A stretch of DNA of 55,619 nt, taken from contig NZ_JACXAI010000039.1 of NCBI RefSeq assembly GCF_014773385.1, positions 1 through 55,619 on the forward strand, read 5' to 3'. This DNA comes from Metabacillus arenae (GTDB taxonomy: Bacteria > Bacillota > Bacilli > Bacillales > Bacillaceae). Each line of letters opens with the position of its first letter. Within the stretch, counting starts at the first letter, position 1. Below the pieces are notes generated by a model, which did no database searches, was not told where the DNA came from, and was given only the letters and a program-made list of their open reading frames with translations. This document shows, one piece after another, positions 9,797 to 17,298 of the stretch. The position numbers were made by a program, and so were the translations under genes.

Positions 9797-10114
9797 TTGA
9801 ATCTTATCCTCCTACTCACAAATAAAGAAATGTAAAATATATGAGATTTAAGCTTACATGATAAAAGAGAAAGCTCTTCCGCGTGTATACTCTATATTAT
9901 TATGACATAGAACACCATTAACGGAATTACACTTCATCAACTAAAACGTTTACATCTTATTAGAAAGAAGTGTTAGTATCTCTATTATAAAGTAAGGTGC
10001 AATAAAGTGAAACTTCCATCAGCGGGTGTCTTCTTCACCCACTGATGGTTAACCTGTACTAAACGGACCTAAACGGGATAACGATCTTCTCCTATTACCC
10101 TTATTTATACGATA
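9797..10114. other. Intergenic region upstream of deoR
   Basis: 318 bp without a gene. It holds dispersed repeat copy C (10001-10060) and a weak cre-like site CTAAAACGTTTACA at 9941-9954 (12 of 14 on the opposite strand). The deoR promoter must lie here, but I see no unambiguous -35/-10 pair. Confidence 0.5.
10001..10060. repeat. Dispersed intergenic repeat, copy C, with long hairpin
   Basis: Shares AATAAAGTGAAACTTCCATC and CTGATGGTTA with copy B at 15983. Within it, 10016-10048 forms a 13-bp stem (CCATCAG.GGGTG with CACCC.CTGATGG, one mismatch) around a 7-nt loop. It lies downstream of rhaEW and could act as its terminator or mRNA-stabilising hairpin, although the U-run is poor. Confidence 0.6.
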
Positions 10115-12184
10115 TTATCTAGTAAATGCTGCTGGAACACCACCATCAACTGTTAACATGCAGCCTGTAGTTCGATCTGATTTAGATGAAGCAAAGAATA
10201 AAATGGATTGTGCGATATCTTTTGGATAGATATTTACTAATAATGTCGTACGTTTACGATAGTGCTCTTCTAATTGATCTGGATGAATACCGTATGCTGC
10301 TGCACGTTCTTCTCTCCAGCTTGACCCCCAAATGGCTGATCCTTGAAGGACGGCATCTGGAAGTACTGAGTTGACCCGAATCCCGAACGCTCCACCTTCT
10401 GCTGCGATACATCTTGCAAGATGAGTTTCCATCGCTTTTACAGAGCTGTAGGCTGCTGCATTTTTACCAGCATATACAGAGTTTTTAGAGCCAATAAACA
10501 CCATATTTCCGCCAACGCCTTGTGTTTTCATTTGTTTGAACGCTTCACGGGCAACTAGGAAATAACCTGTTCCAAGAACGTTCATGTTAAGGTTCCATTC
10601 TTTTAAAGAGGTTTCATCAAATGGACTAGATGTCGCAAGGCCGGCATTGTTTACGATAATATCAACGCCTCCATAGGTTAATGCTGTTTGTTCAAATGCC
10701 GCTTGAACTGCCTCTTCGCTTGTTACATCCATTTTCACGGCAATAGCACGGCGCTCTCCATATTTTTCATTAATTTCTACAGCTACCTTTTCTGCCCCTT
10801 CAATATTGAGATCAGCAATGACAACATGGGCACCTTCTTCGACAAATTGACGGCAAGTTTCGCTTCCGATTCCACCTGCCCCACCTGTTACAAACGCTAC
10901 TTGTCTTGAAAATTCTGATTCAGCAGGAGCTAAAGATAATTTGTAAAGCTCAAGCGGCCAATATTCAACATTGTAAGATTCATTTTCGTTTAATGAAACA
11001 AAGCTTCCTAGAGTCGTAGACCCCTTCATAATAGCAATTGCACGGTGATATAATGCCCCGCTTACATTTGACATTGCGACGTTCTTACCAGTGTTAACCA
11101 TCCCGATACCTGGAATTAAAATAACACGTGGAGCTGCTTCAGAAATTTGATCCCCTTCGTTTTTGTTTCTCTCGAAATATGCTTTGTACCCTGCTTTAAA
11201 GCTTTCAATACCAGTTTTTACTTTTTCAATTAAACTAGTAATATCTTCAGTTTGTGGATTCCAATCAATAAACAAAGGTGTTCGTTTTGTATGAACTAAG
11301 TGGTCAGGACAAGCCGCTCCAATTTGAGATAGCTGCGGCGCATCGCTGCTGTTTACAAATTGCAGAACATCCTCGGTATCATCATATGTTAACAGCATTT
11401 TCTTTTCATCACTAACAGCCCCGCGGATAACTGGCATAACTTGAGCCAGAACTTTTTTACGATCTTCTGGTGAAAGTGAATCGAATTTTTGCCCGCCGAA
11501 TACTTTTTCTTCTTCAACTATTGACCCAATATATTGTTCTGCTTCATTAATAATTGAAATTGTTTTTTCATAGCTTTCTTCAGCTGTATCTCCCCAAACC
11601 ACAAGCCCGTGTTTTTCCATTAAGACTAGTTCAGCATTTGGATTGTTTTTAACACCCTCTGCAATCATTTTTGATAATGTAAATCCCGGGCGTACATAAG
11701 GAACCCAAACAAAACGATTTCCATAAATCTTTTCTGCAATTTGCTTGCCATTGTCTGCACAGCAAAGGCTGATAATAGCGTCAGGGTGTGTGTGGTCAAC
11801 ATGTTTAAATGGTAAAAATGCATGTAATAATGTTTCAATTGAAGCACGCGGGTGCTTACTGTCGATCATACAATGTGCAAGGTAAGCAACCATTTCTTCA
11901 TCTGGCATTTCATCACGTTCGATTAATGGGCGGATATCCTCCAACCTTAAGCCTGTAAAGTTTTGAGCCTTCATTGTTGCTAAATCTGATCCGCTTCCTT
12001 TCACCCACATTACCTCTACTTCACGACCGCGGAAATCCTTTTCAATTGTTTTCATCGACGTGTTTCCGCCACCCCAGTTGCAAACTGAACGATCTGATCC
12101 TATTAAGTTAGAGCGATATACTAATTGTTCAAGCCCTTGAGGTAAATCTGAAGCTGTTTCTTTATTCCATAAACTTTGAACCAT
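10115..12184 (-). CDS. rhaEW: Bifunctional L-rhamnulose-1-phosphate aldolase / L-lactaldehyde dehydrogenase
   Basis: 689 residues with two fused domains. Residues 1 to about 420 are a class II aldolase/adducin-like aldolase, with the zinc-ligand block DHTHPDAIISL near residue 145 and MEKHGLVVWG near residue 200. Residues about 430-689 are a short-chain dehydrogenase, with AFVTGGAGGIGSE as the NAD-binding loop, NNAGLA, and the catalytic Tyr and Lys in AAAYSSVKAME. The aldolase splits L-rhamnulose-1-P into dihydroxyacetone phosphate and L-lactaldehyde, and the dehydrogenase domain oxidises the lactaldehyde. This fusion is the usual arrangement in bacilli. AGGAGG precedes the ATG. The gene has its own leader with a cre box and a DeoR-like repeat. 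Confidence 0.93.
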   Translation of the reverse strand: MVQSLWNKETASDLPQGLEQLVYRSNLIGSDRSVCNWGGGNTSMKTIEKDFRGREVEVMWVKGSGSDLATMKAQNFTGLRLEDIRPLIERDEMPDEEMVAYLAHCMIDSKHPRASIETLLHAFLPFKHVDHTHPDAIISLCCADNGKQIAEKIYGNRFVWVPYVRPGFTLSKMIAEGVKNNPNAELVLMEKHGLVVWGDTAEESYEKTISIINEAEQYIGSIVEEEKVFGGQKFDSLSPEDRKKVLAQVMPVIRGAVSDEKKMLLTYDDTEDVLQFVNSSDAPQLSQIGAACPDHLVHTKRTPLFIDWNPQTEDITSLIEKVKTGIESFKAGYKAYFERNKNEGDQISEAAPRVILIPGIGMVNTGKNVAMSNVSGALYHRAIAIMKGSTTLGSFVSLNENESYNVEYWPLELYKLSLAPAESEFSRQVAFVTGGAGGIGSETCRQFVEEGAHVVIADLNIEGAEKVAVEINEKYGERRAIAVKMDVTSEEAVQAAFEQTALTYGGVDIIVNNAGLATSSPFDETSLKEWNLNMNVLGTGYFLVAREAFKQMKTQGVGGNMVFIGSKNSVYAGKNAAAYSSVKAMETHLARCIAAEGGAFGIRVNSVLPDAVLQGSAIWGSSWREERAAAYGIHPDQLEEHYRKRTTLLVNIYPKDIAQSILFFASSKSDRTTGCMLTVDGGVPAAFTR

Positions 12185-12276
12185 TTTTATTCCTCCTATT
12201 TAAGTTTTGTTTTTCATTTGATTATTTTATGAATTTATTGTACATCACATTTGTTTGTTTTTGAATATATATTTTT

Positions 12277-12288
12277 ATTTTTGTTTAT
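12277..12288. promoter_or_regulatory. Candidate DeoR-type operator before rhaEW
   Basis: ATTTTTGTTTAT is identical to the first unit of the tandem repeat in the rhaM leader (14218-14229). It lies about 90 bp upstream of the rhaEW start, in a T-rich tract. Confidence 0.4.
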
Positions 12289-12322
12289 CCCGAGATTGTT
12301 TAGGAAAATTTCAAATATGATT

Positions 12323-12336
12323 TTAAATCGTTTTCA
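12323..12336. promoter_or_regulatory. Candidate CcpA cre box before rhaEW
   Basis: On the minus strand TGAAAACGATTTAA matches 13 of 14 cre positions. It lies about 140 bp before rhaEW and 75 bp after the MFS stop. Confidence 0.5.
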
Positions 12337-12410
12337 AAATCTACTTTACTAAAAGTTTATTCATCGATTCATAATCTGTTATTAAACAATGGCTTAAATC
12401 AACAAATCCT

Positions 12411-13736
12411 TTATCTAGATATTATTTCTTTATTATCTATCTCATTTATTTCTCCATAACGTTCTTTTTCAATTTGTTTTAATGTTTTTCCTTGTGTTTT
12501 TGGTGCAAAAGCAATTCCTATTATCATATGGATAACTAAGAAACTAATCATGAGTATGCCTGCAACCTGAAATCCTAATTCCAGCATTAATGTCGGCAAG
12601 ATGAAGGACCATACACCAATACCCATGCGAACGAGAAAGTACATAAAGCCTTGTGCACTTGCACGATATCGAGTTGGGAATAATTCACTTGTCCATAAAG
12701 CATAGAAAGCCTGAGCCCCAAACCCAGCGGCAGAACCCCATAAAATAACAAATAGTAGTAATGTCGGCCAAGTCATAGGCATAAAAGTTAAGATCAGCCA
12801 AGCGACTACACCCATTGCTGCTCCTAAACCAAATAAGAAACGCTGACTATATTTATCGGTTAACTTCATAAAAACAAAGAAGGTTGTTAATACAGTAAAC
12901 ATCCATAAGAAAGCTTGCAGCAAGTTCGCTTGCTGTGTGCTTAAGCCCCCTACATTTTCATAGATATATGGCATGAAATACCCCATTGCCCCGGACGTTA
13001 AGTTCCAGAAAAGGTAAATACCTAATAGTAAAAATAATGCTTGACGGTTTACTTTAAGCGAGAATAACTCTTTAATAGAAGCACTTTTTTCTTTACCTAA
13101 ATGTAAATCTCTTTTTTCTTTTTCTTTTTGTTCAGACCAAATTTTTGATTCACTCAATCCTTGTCTGATATACCACGTAATAAAGGCAATGATAAATAAA
13201 TGAATAAAAATTAATCTAGAACCTAATAATCCAAGTGGTGCCAATAAGACAGCTAAAACGAAAGTAATCATAGGACCTATTGACCAAGCTAACTGTGCTG
13301 TACCCACGTGGGCAGCCCGTTTATTTTCAGGCGATTCTTCCGCAATGTATGTCCAGGAAACTGGTACACCAGCTCCAACAGCAATCCCAGTGATAACGGT
13401 ACCAATTAATAGCATTGGGAAATTCACTGAACCAGCAAGAAGCAAAATACCGATCATATAAGCTAATAAGTCATATTTAAAAATAACTTTTCTGCCAAAC
13501 TTATCAGTTAATGGCCCACCGAGTAATGCACCAATAGCAGCACCAAAAGCATTTGCACTCAATGCACTTAATAATCCAATACCAATACTATCTATACCAA
13601 GAAACGTTTGCCAAAGTGTTAAACTGCTTGCAGCTGCTATGATCGAACCGGCTTCGATATAATTTGCCATTGCTACAGCTATTGTAGCCTTCCAACCTGT
13701 TATATTTTTACCTGAAGGCTTTCCCTGTTTTGCCAT
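12411..13736 (-). CDS. MFS sugar transporter (likely L-rhamnose porter)
   Basis: 441 residues with 12 predicted membrane helices and sugar-porter marks: GGPLTDKFGRKVIF between helices 2 and 3, and the ELFPTRYRASAQG segment near residue 350. It would import L-rhamnose, or a close sugar, by proton symport. It lies 33 bp after rhaM in the same operon and is followed by 226 bp carrying the rhaEW control sites. A strong AGGGGGG site precedes the ATG. Specificity is inferred from the operon; it is not the RhaT type of enterobacteria. Confidence 0.85.
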   Translation of the reverse strand: MAKQGKPSGKNITGWKATIAVAMANYIEAGSIIAAASSLTLWQTFLGIDSIGIGLLSALSANAFGAAIGALLGGPLTDKFGRKVIFKYDLLAYMIGILLLAGSVNFPMLLIGTVITGIAVGAGVPVSWTYIAEESPENKRAAHVGTAQLAWSIGPMITFVLAVLLAPLGLLGSRLIFIHLFIIAFITWYIRQGLSESKIWSEQKEKEKRDLHLGKEKSASIKELFSLKVNRQALFLLLGIYLFWNLTSGAMGYFMPYIYENVGGLSTQQANLLQAFLWMFTVLTTFFVFMKLTDKYSQRFLFGLGAAMGVVAWLILTFMPMTWPTLLLFVILWGSAAGFGAQAFYALWTSELFPTRYRASAQGFMYFLVRMGIGVWSFILPTLMLELGFQVAGILMISFLVIHMIIGIAFAPKTQGKTLKQIEKERYGEINEIDNKEIISR

Positions 13737-13769
13737 TCTTATTCCCCCCTGAAAAATGTAATCTCATTG

Positions 13770-14084
13770 TTAATCCATATGGAATACTTGTCTTAAATTT
13801 TTAGTGACAGGACTTTTGTCTGGATTGGTTTCCATTAGTGGCTCCATGAATTTCCACCACTTTTTGTTCATTTCTGCCAAAGCTATTTTACTCCATAATT
13901 CTTCATCATCAATTTCAACATAACCAAACAGTTTACTAGTTTCTTTATCTAAGAAAATAGAATAATTACTTGTCCCATGATTCTGTAGTTCATCTATCAT
14001 CTCGGGCCAAATCTCATTATGACGTTTCTCATATTCGTCGTGTTTGTCGGGGTGAACTGTCATTACAAACGCTTTTCTAATCAA
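13770..14084 (-). CDS. rhaM: L-rhamnose mutarotase
   Basis: 104 residues, the same length as E. coli RhaM (YiiL). It interconverts the alpha and beta anomers of L-rhamnose so that RhaA receives its preferred form. Conserved features are IRKAFVM at the start, the KRHNEIWPEM segment with its probable catalytic His, the KWWKFMEPLM Trp pair and the ending KNLRQVFHMD. I choose the TTG at 14084 because AAAGGA lies eight bases before it and the product then aligns with RhaM; ATG 14093 has almost no spacing to the box. First gene of the rhaM-MFS operon. Confidence 0.92.
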   Translation of the reverse strand: MIRKAFVMTVHPDKHDEYEKRHNEIWPEMIDELQNHGTSNYSIFLDKETSKLFGYVEIDDEELWSKIALAEMNKKWWKFMEPLMETNPDKSPVTKNLRQVFHMD

Positions 14085-14129
14085 TGTCTTCATCCTTTCT
14101 TTAAAAGTTATTTGTCTGAATATTATTTA

Positions 14130-14143
14130 TGATAGCGATTACA
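14130..14143. promoter_or_regulatory. CcpA cre box before rhaM
   Basis: TGATAGCGATTACA matches all 14 positions of the cre consensus TGWNANCGNTNWCA and lies 46 bp upstream of the rhaM start. Confidence 0.7.
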
Positions 14144-14217
14144 CTTACTTATAATAAAACTATCATTCTACAAAGTCAACATAAATAAATATAAAAAACA
14201 TATAAACAGACAATTAT

Positions 14218-14241
14218 ATTTTTGTTTATATTTTTGTTTTT
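14218..14241. promoter_or_regulatory. Tandem 12-bp repeat, candidate DeoR-family operator
   Basis: Two head-to-tail 12-mers, ATTTTTGTTTAT and ATTTTTGTTTTT, about 135 bp upstream of rhaM; the first recurs exactly before rhaEW. DeoR-type repressors commonly use direct repeats. Confidence 0.45.
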
Positions 14242-14336
14242 AACCTAAACTTTATCCTTTCAATTCATTTTGAGTACGCTCTATCAAACAATAAACAAAC
14301 AACGGTGCAAGTTTTTCTTTGATTTCTAAAAAAGGC

Positions 14337-14378
14337 AAAAAAAAATCCAATTTCACAAAAAATGCCCTTGTGAATTGG
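14337..14378 (-). terminator. Rho-independent terminator of the spore-coat operon
   Basis: Stem CCAATT.CACAA with TTGTGAATTGG (one bulge) followed on the minus strand by a run of nine T. It lies 15 bp after the YheC/D-like gene. Confidence 0.85.
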
Positions 14379-14392
14379 AGGTTATTAATTAA

Positions 14393-15454
14393 TTAAATAT
14401 TTCTTTTCGACGCTAGATAAAGTGCATACTCCATAGGTTTGGTCATTGAGTAATCAAGAACAGATCCTCGAGTTGGAAATGGAAGTGGATTCACTTCAAA
14501 AATCCATAAATGTCCCTTTTCATCCATTCCTAAATCAATCCCTAAGTCCGCCATATGATATTCTGATTTGTCAAAAGCTTTACAAATCTTAAGACCGAGA
14601 TTAATGATTGTCTTTTCGATATCGCCCATTTTTTCTTTTTCATAAATGGATGATTTCATAAATTTGTCCGGGTTGTAGGCTGTAATCGATTTTGGAATGA
14701 CAACACTGCTATTGGTCGCGATTCGAAATAATAATAAAGACACTTCCCACTGCCCATTTCGATTCTTATTCATGTTCAGTCGAATATCGCTGACATTCTC
14801 GTGAGCTTTTATTGTTTCAATGCTTTGCTGGATAATATGGGTGCCTGCAAAGAATTTCGGTGAGAGAAGATACCAAAATTCTTTGGAATACTTAAATTCT
14901 TGTTTTTCAATTTTTAATCCTTTTGTTGAAGAAATCTCAATGTTTTTCCCTTCCTGAAACTTTATGCGGTAAATTCCTTCACTGCTATACCCATTAATGG
15001 GTTTTACTATGACATCGCAGTAGTTAAATTTACTGATAAAATCGATTAAATCCGCATTATTTTCTAGTAATTGAGTGGTTGGAAGATGCTTGCGTAAGCT
15101 CCAGGATTTTTTTAGTAGTTTCCACCCCTCCCATTTATCAAATAAAAAACTATTAAAAACTTTAGGACCAATAATATTCTCTATCCTCTTAATCGTTTCA
15201 CGGTTTGCAGAACATTGCATATAGACTACATCAGGCATCGGGAAAATTCCTTCTTGCCACTCATTAGAACTCTTTTTATACTCTGCAGCCTTTACCTTTA
15301 GCTTTTCAAAATCTATGTCCGTAAGATGAAACCTTATAAAAGTAGCATGATCAAGTGCGGTTTGAAGCCTTTTTGTTAACAAATTAAGTAAACCTGGGTA
15401 ATCATCCTTTGAGACGCAGATTCCAATAAGAGGGTTTGATTCGTCATTTTTCAC
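14393..15454 (-). CDS. YheC/YheD-family endospore coat-associated ATP-grasp protein
   Basis: About 353 residues. The first hundred or so resemble the YheC/D N-terminal region (LIGICVSK.DYPG). The rest is an ATP-grasp fold: KPINGYSSEGIYRI near residue 150 as the nucleotide-binding loop, DIRLNMNKN near residue 225, and HMADLGIDLGMDEKG and WIFEVNPLPFP near residues 300-325 for the metal-binding acidic and Asn residues. Bacillus YheC and YheD are associated with the spore coat, but their reaction is not established. I start at GTG 15454, eight bases after GGAG. It is second in a unit with the 80-residue gene (60-bp gap) and is closed by a clear terminator. Confidence 0.85.
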   Translation of the reverse strand: MKNDESNPLIGICVSKDDYPGLLNLLTKRLQTALDHATFIRFHLTDIDFEKLKVKAAEYKKSSNEWQEGIFPMPDVVYMQCSANRETIKRIENIIGPKVFNSFLFDKWEGWKLLKKSWSLRKHLPTTQLLENNADLIDFISKFNYCDVIVKPINGYSSEGIYRIKFQEGKNIEISSTKGLKIEKQEFKYSKEFWYLLSPKFFAGTHIIQQSIETIKAHENVSDIRLNMNKNRNGQWEVSLLLFRIATNSSVVIPKSITAYNPDKFMKSSIYEKEKMGDIEKTIINLGLKICKAFDKSEYHMADLGIDLGMDEKGHLWIFEVNPLPFPTRGSVLDYSMTKPMEYALYLASKRNI

Positions 15455-15514
15455 TGTATCACTCCTAAACAGTACCACCTCAAGTCGAGATGGCACTGCA
15501 AACAAATGGTATAT

Positions 15515-15757
15515 TTATCTCATTGTTTCTGTTACTCTGACCGTCAATGAAGCTAAGGTACCAATTTGAACCTGAATGTCTTCAACAGTCGGACACGGAA
15601 TATTTACTAATACAACATCACCTAACACCCCTCCTAAAGGAATTGTGGGGCTTATTAACCCAGTACGTGACGTAGGAACAGAAACCTGCAAGTCTACAAT
15701 CGGAACTCCAGATACAGTACCATTTACTGTTACAGTACACATTAAAGCCATACCCAT
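15515..15757 (-). CDS. Small beta-rich protein, possibly spore-surface
   Basis: 80 residues with a perfect AAAGGAGG site six bases before ATG. The sequence is nearly all short beta-prone stretches (VTVNGTVSGVPI, PTIPLGGVLGDVVLVNI, LTVRVTETMR), with two Cys (residues 7 and 54) and no Lys. There is no signal peptide or membrane helix. That composition, and the position before a coat-associated YheC/D gene, suggest a self-assembling spore-surface protein; I do not recognise the family. On the transcribed strand CATAAAGTA near 15851-15859 fits a sigma-K -10 element, but I see no good -35. Confidence 0.6.
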   Translation of the reverse strand: MGMALMCTVTVNGTVSGVPIVDLQVSVPTSRTGLISPTIPLGGVLGDVVLVNIPCPTVEDIQVQIGTLASLTVRVTETMR

Positions 15758-16247
15758 AATAATATCCTCCTTTCATCCGTTCATTTTGAGGGTTACTACT
15801 CCTATTAAGTTTCGTAATATTGGTTAAAATTTCCAAATTCCTCTCAGTATACTTTATGGATAAAAGGTTAAAATTGCCAGTCGGTATTTTCAATTATTCG
15901 TAAAATTTTACAAGTTTCCTTAAAATTTTAAAATTATTTATAAATAAAACTGAGCAGCAACGATTAAATGAAAATGAGAAATAATAAAGTGAAACTTCCA
16001 TCTTCATCCCCCGCTGATGGTTAGATGAGTCCAACAGAATTAGGATCACACAGACCCTTTCATGGAGGTGGCCCTTTTATTTTTCAAGACCTTACGGGCA
16101 TTTTATTCACCACCATTCTTCATTATTTCTTCGAAGATTGAGGGGAGGGTATTACTGCCCGTTAAGAAGGGGATAAATGAGAACTTGCAGTTTATAAGGG
16201 GTTTTAATTGTTTTTCATTCAAAATTATTTTCCTGTTTAACAGATGT
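15758..16247. other. Intergenic region between coat genes and glycosyltransferase
   Basis: 490 bp. Contains the leader of the 80-residue gene, dispersed repeat copy B, and a GGAGGTGGCC-rich segment near 16064 that may be the remains of a hairpin. Short open frames on both strands here lack ribosome sites and I do not call them. Confidence 0.5.
15983..16056. repeat. Dispersed intergenic repeat, copy B (fullest copy)
   Basis: Begins AATAAAGTGAAACTTCCATC, then CTTCATCCCCCGCTGATGG, TTAGATGAGTCC and GGATCACACAGACC. Its front half matches copy C and its back half matches copy A, which makes it the best template for the family. Confidence 0.6.
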
Positions 16248-17084
16248 TTAAAGTGAGATGTAATGTTTGGAGTAGTCAAATGGTGTTTCTCGAATAATAA
16301 GGTGGTCAATTTCATTTAAAGAATTGATTTTCCATTTATTTAATAATTTCTTTTGATTTTCTATAAACAAATGGGGATAGTTTTCATTATTCAGCTTAAA
16401 TGTCCTATTGCCATAATGATGAATAAATACATCATTTGCGACCCACAGCTTCTTCCCGCTTATTCTTGTACGAATACAAAAGTCTGTATCTTCAGAGTTT
16501 CCAGGAAAAAAGCGTTGATCAAGTCCGCCAATTTTTTCAATAAGTTCTTTTCTAAAAACCATACAAAATCCACTTATGCGCTTGACTTCATAGCCAGTTT
16601 GCCTCCACTTTTCCGACCATTCTGCTGCAAATTGTTCAATTTGTTTTTTGGTTTTGGCTTTGTATAAATGAGGGGAAATTGCCTGGTCGGGCAATACCAT
16701 ATTAGATCTCGGACCTACTATACCGATTGAAGGGTCTTTTTCTAACCAATCCTTCATTTTCTTTAACCATTCCCTAGGAACAATTGTGTCGTTATTAAGT
16801 AAAACAATAAATTTTCCACTTGCTATTTTTAATCCTTGATTACATCCTCCTGAAAATCCTTTATTTTCTTTATTCGTTATAATTAATGAGTTCTTAACAT
16901 TCTTTAAATATTGAACTGTGCCGTCATTTGATGCATTATCAATAAAAATCAATTCATAGTTTGGTTCCGTATTTTTCAAAATGCTTTCAATACATAATTT
17001 AGTAAGATTTAATCCATTCCGAGTAAGAATAATGATGGAAAATAAAGGATTGTTATGAAATCTAATAAATTTTCGCACCTTCAT
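16248..17084 (-). CDS. Family-2 glycosyltransferase (rhamnosyltransferase-like)
   Basis: 278 residues of the GT-A fold. FSIIILTRNGLNLTKLC opens the nucleotide-sugar domain at residue 15; FIDNASNDGT, NKGFSGGCNQGL, the acidic LLNNDTIVP and the acceptor-side SEDTDFCIR with a later GNRTF follow. This pattern is typical of rhamnosyl- or related transferases that extend surface polysaccharides in the cytoplasm. It has no membrane helix. The gene runs opposite to the next two genes, which add another transferase and a nucleotide-sugar dehydrogenase, so a spore or cell-surface glycan is likely. Donor and acceptor cannot be read from sequence. Confidence 0.85.
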   Translation of the reverse strand: MKVRKFIRFHNNPLFSIIILTRNGLNLTKLCIESILKNTEPNYELIFIDNASNDGTVQYLKNVKNSLIITNKENKGFSGGCNQGLKIASGKFIVLLNNDTIVPREWLKKMKDWLEKDPSIGIVGPRSNMVLPDQAISPHLYKAKTKKQIEQFAAEWSEKWRQTGYEVKRISGFCMVFRKELIEKIGGLDQRFFPGNSEDTDFCIRTRISGKKLWVANDVFIHHYGNRTFKLNNENYPHLFIENQKKLLNKWKINSLNEIDHLIIRETPFDYSKHYISL

Positions 17085-17298
17085 TCCTCCTTGTGCTTTT
17101 CAGGCAGTCATGATTTGGACTTTGATTCTTAAGTATTTCAATCTTTCCTTCGCTAGCTGTTTTTTAAAGGGGAAATCTAAGTTAAATAAAAATATTTATG
17201 CTAGGTTTATAGGCATATATTTATTTCCATTTTTCGGATCAATCATATACTATTTTTAGGCTGCAGTTTATGTTACAAATTTTAAAGGAGTGTTTCGT

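Noticed and set aside
9941-9954. cre-like site before deoR
   Set aside because: Only 12 of 14 positions, with mismatches at conserved ends; kept only as a note in the intergenic entry.
15618-15893. A 91-codon minus-strand frame overlapping the 80-residue gene
   Set aside because: It lies in another frame of the better gene, has no ribosome site and shows no protein-like composition.
17244-17252. CATATACTA as a sigma-K -10 element before the two-domain transferase
   Set aside because: The -10 pattern fits, but there is no AC-type -35 at the required distance and the motif is common in A/T-rich DNA.
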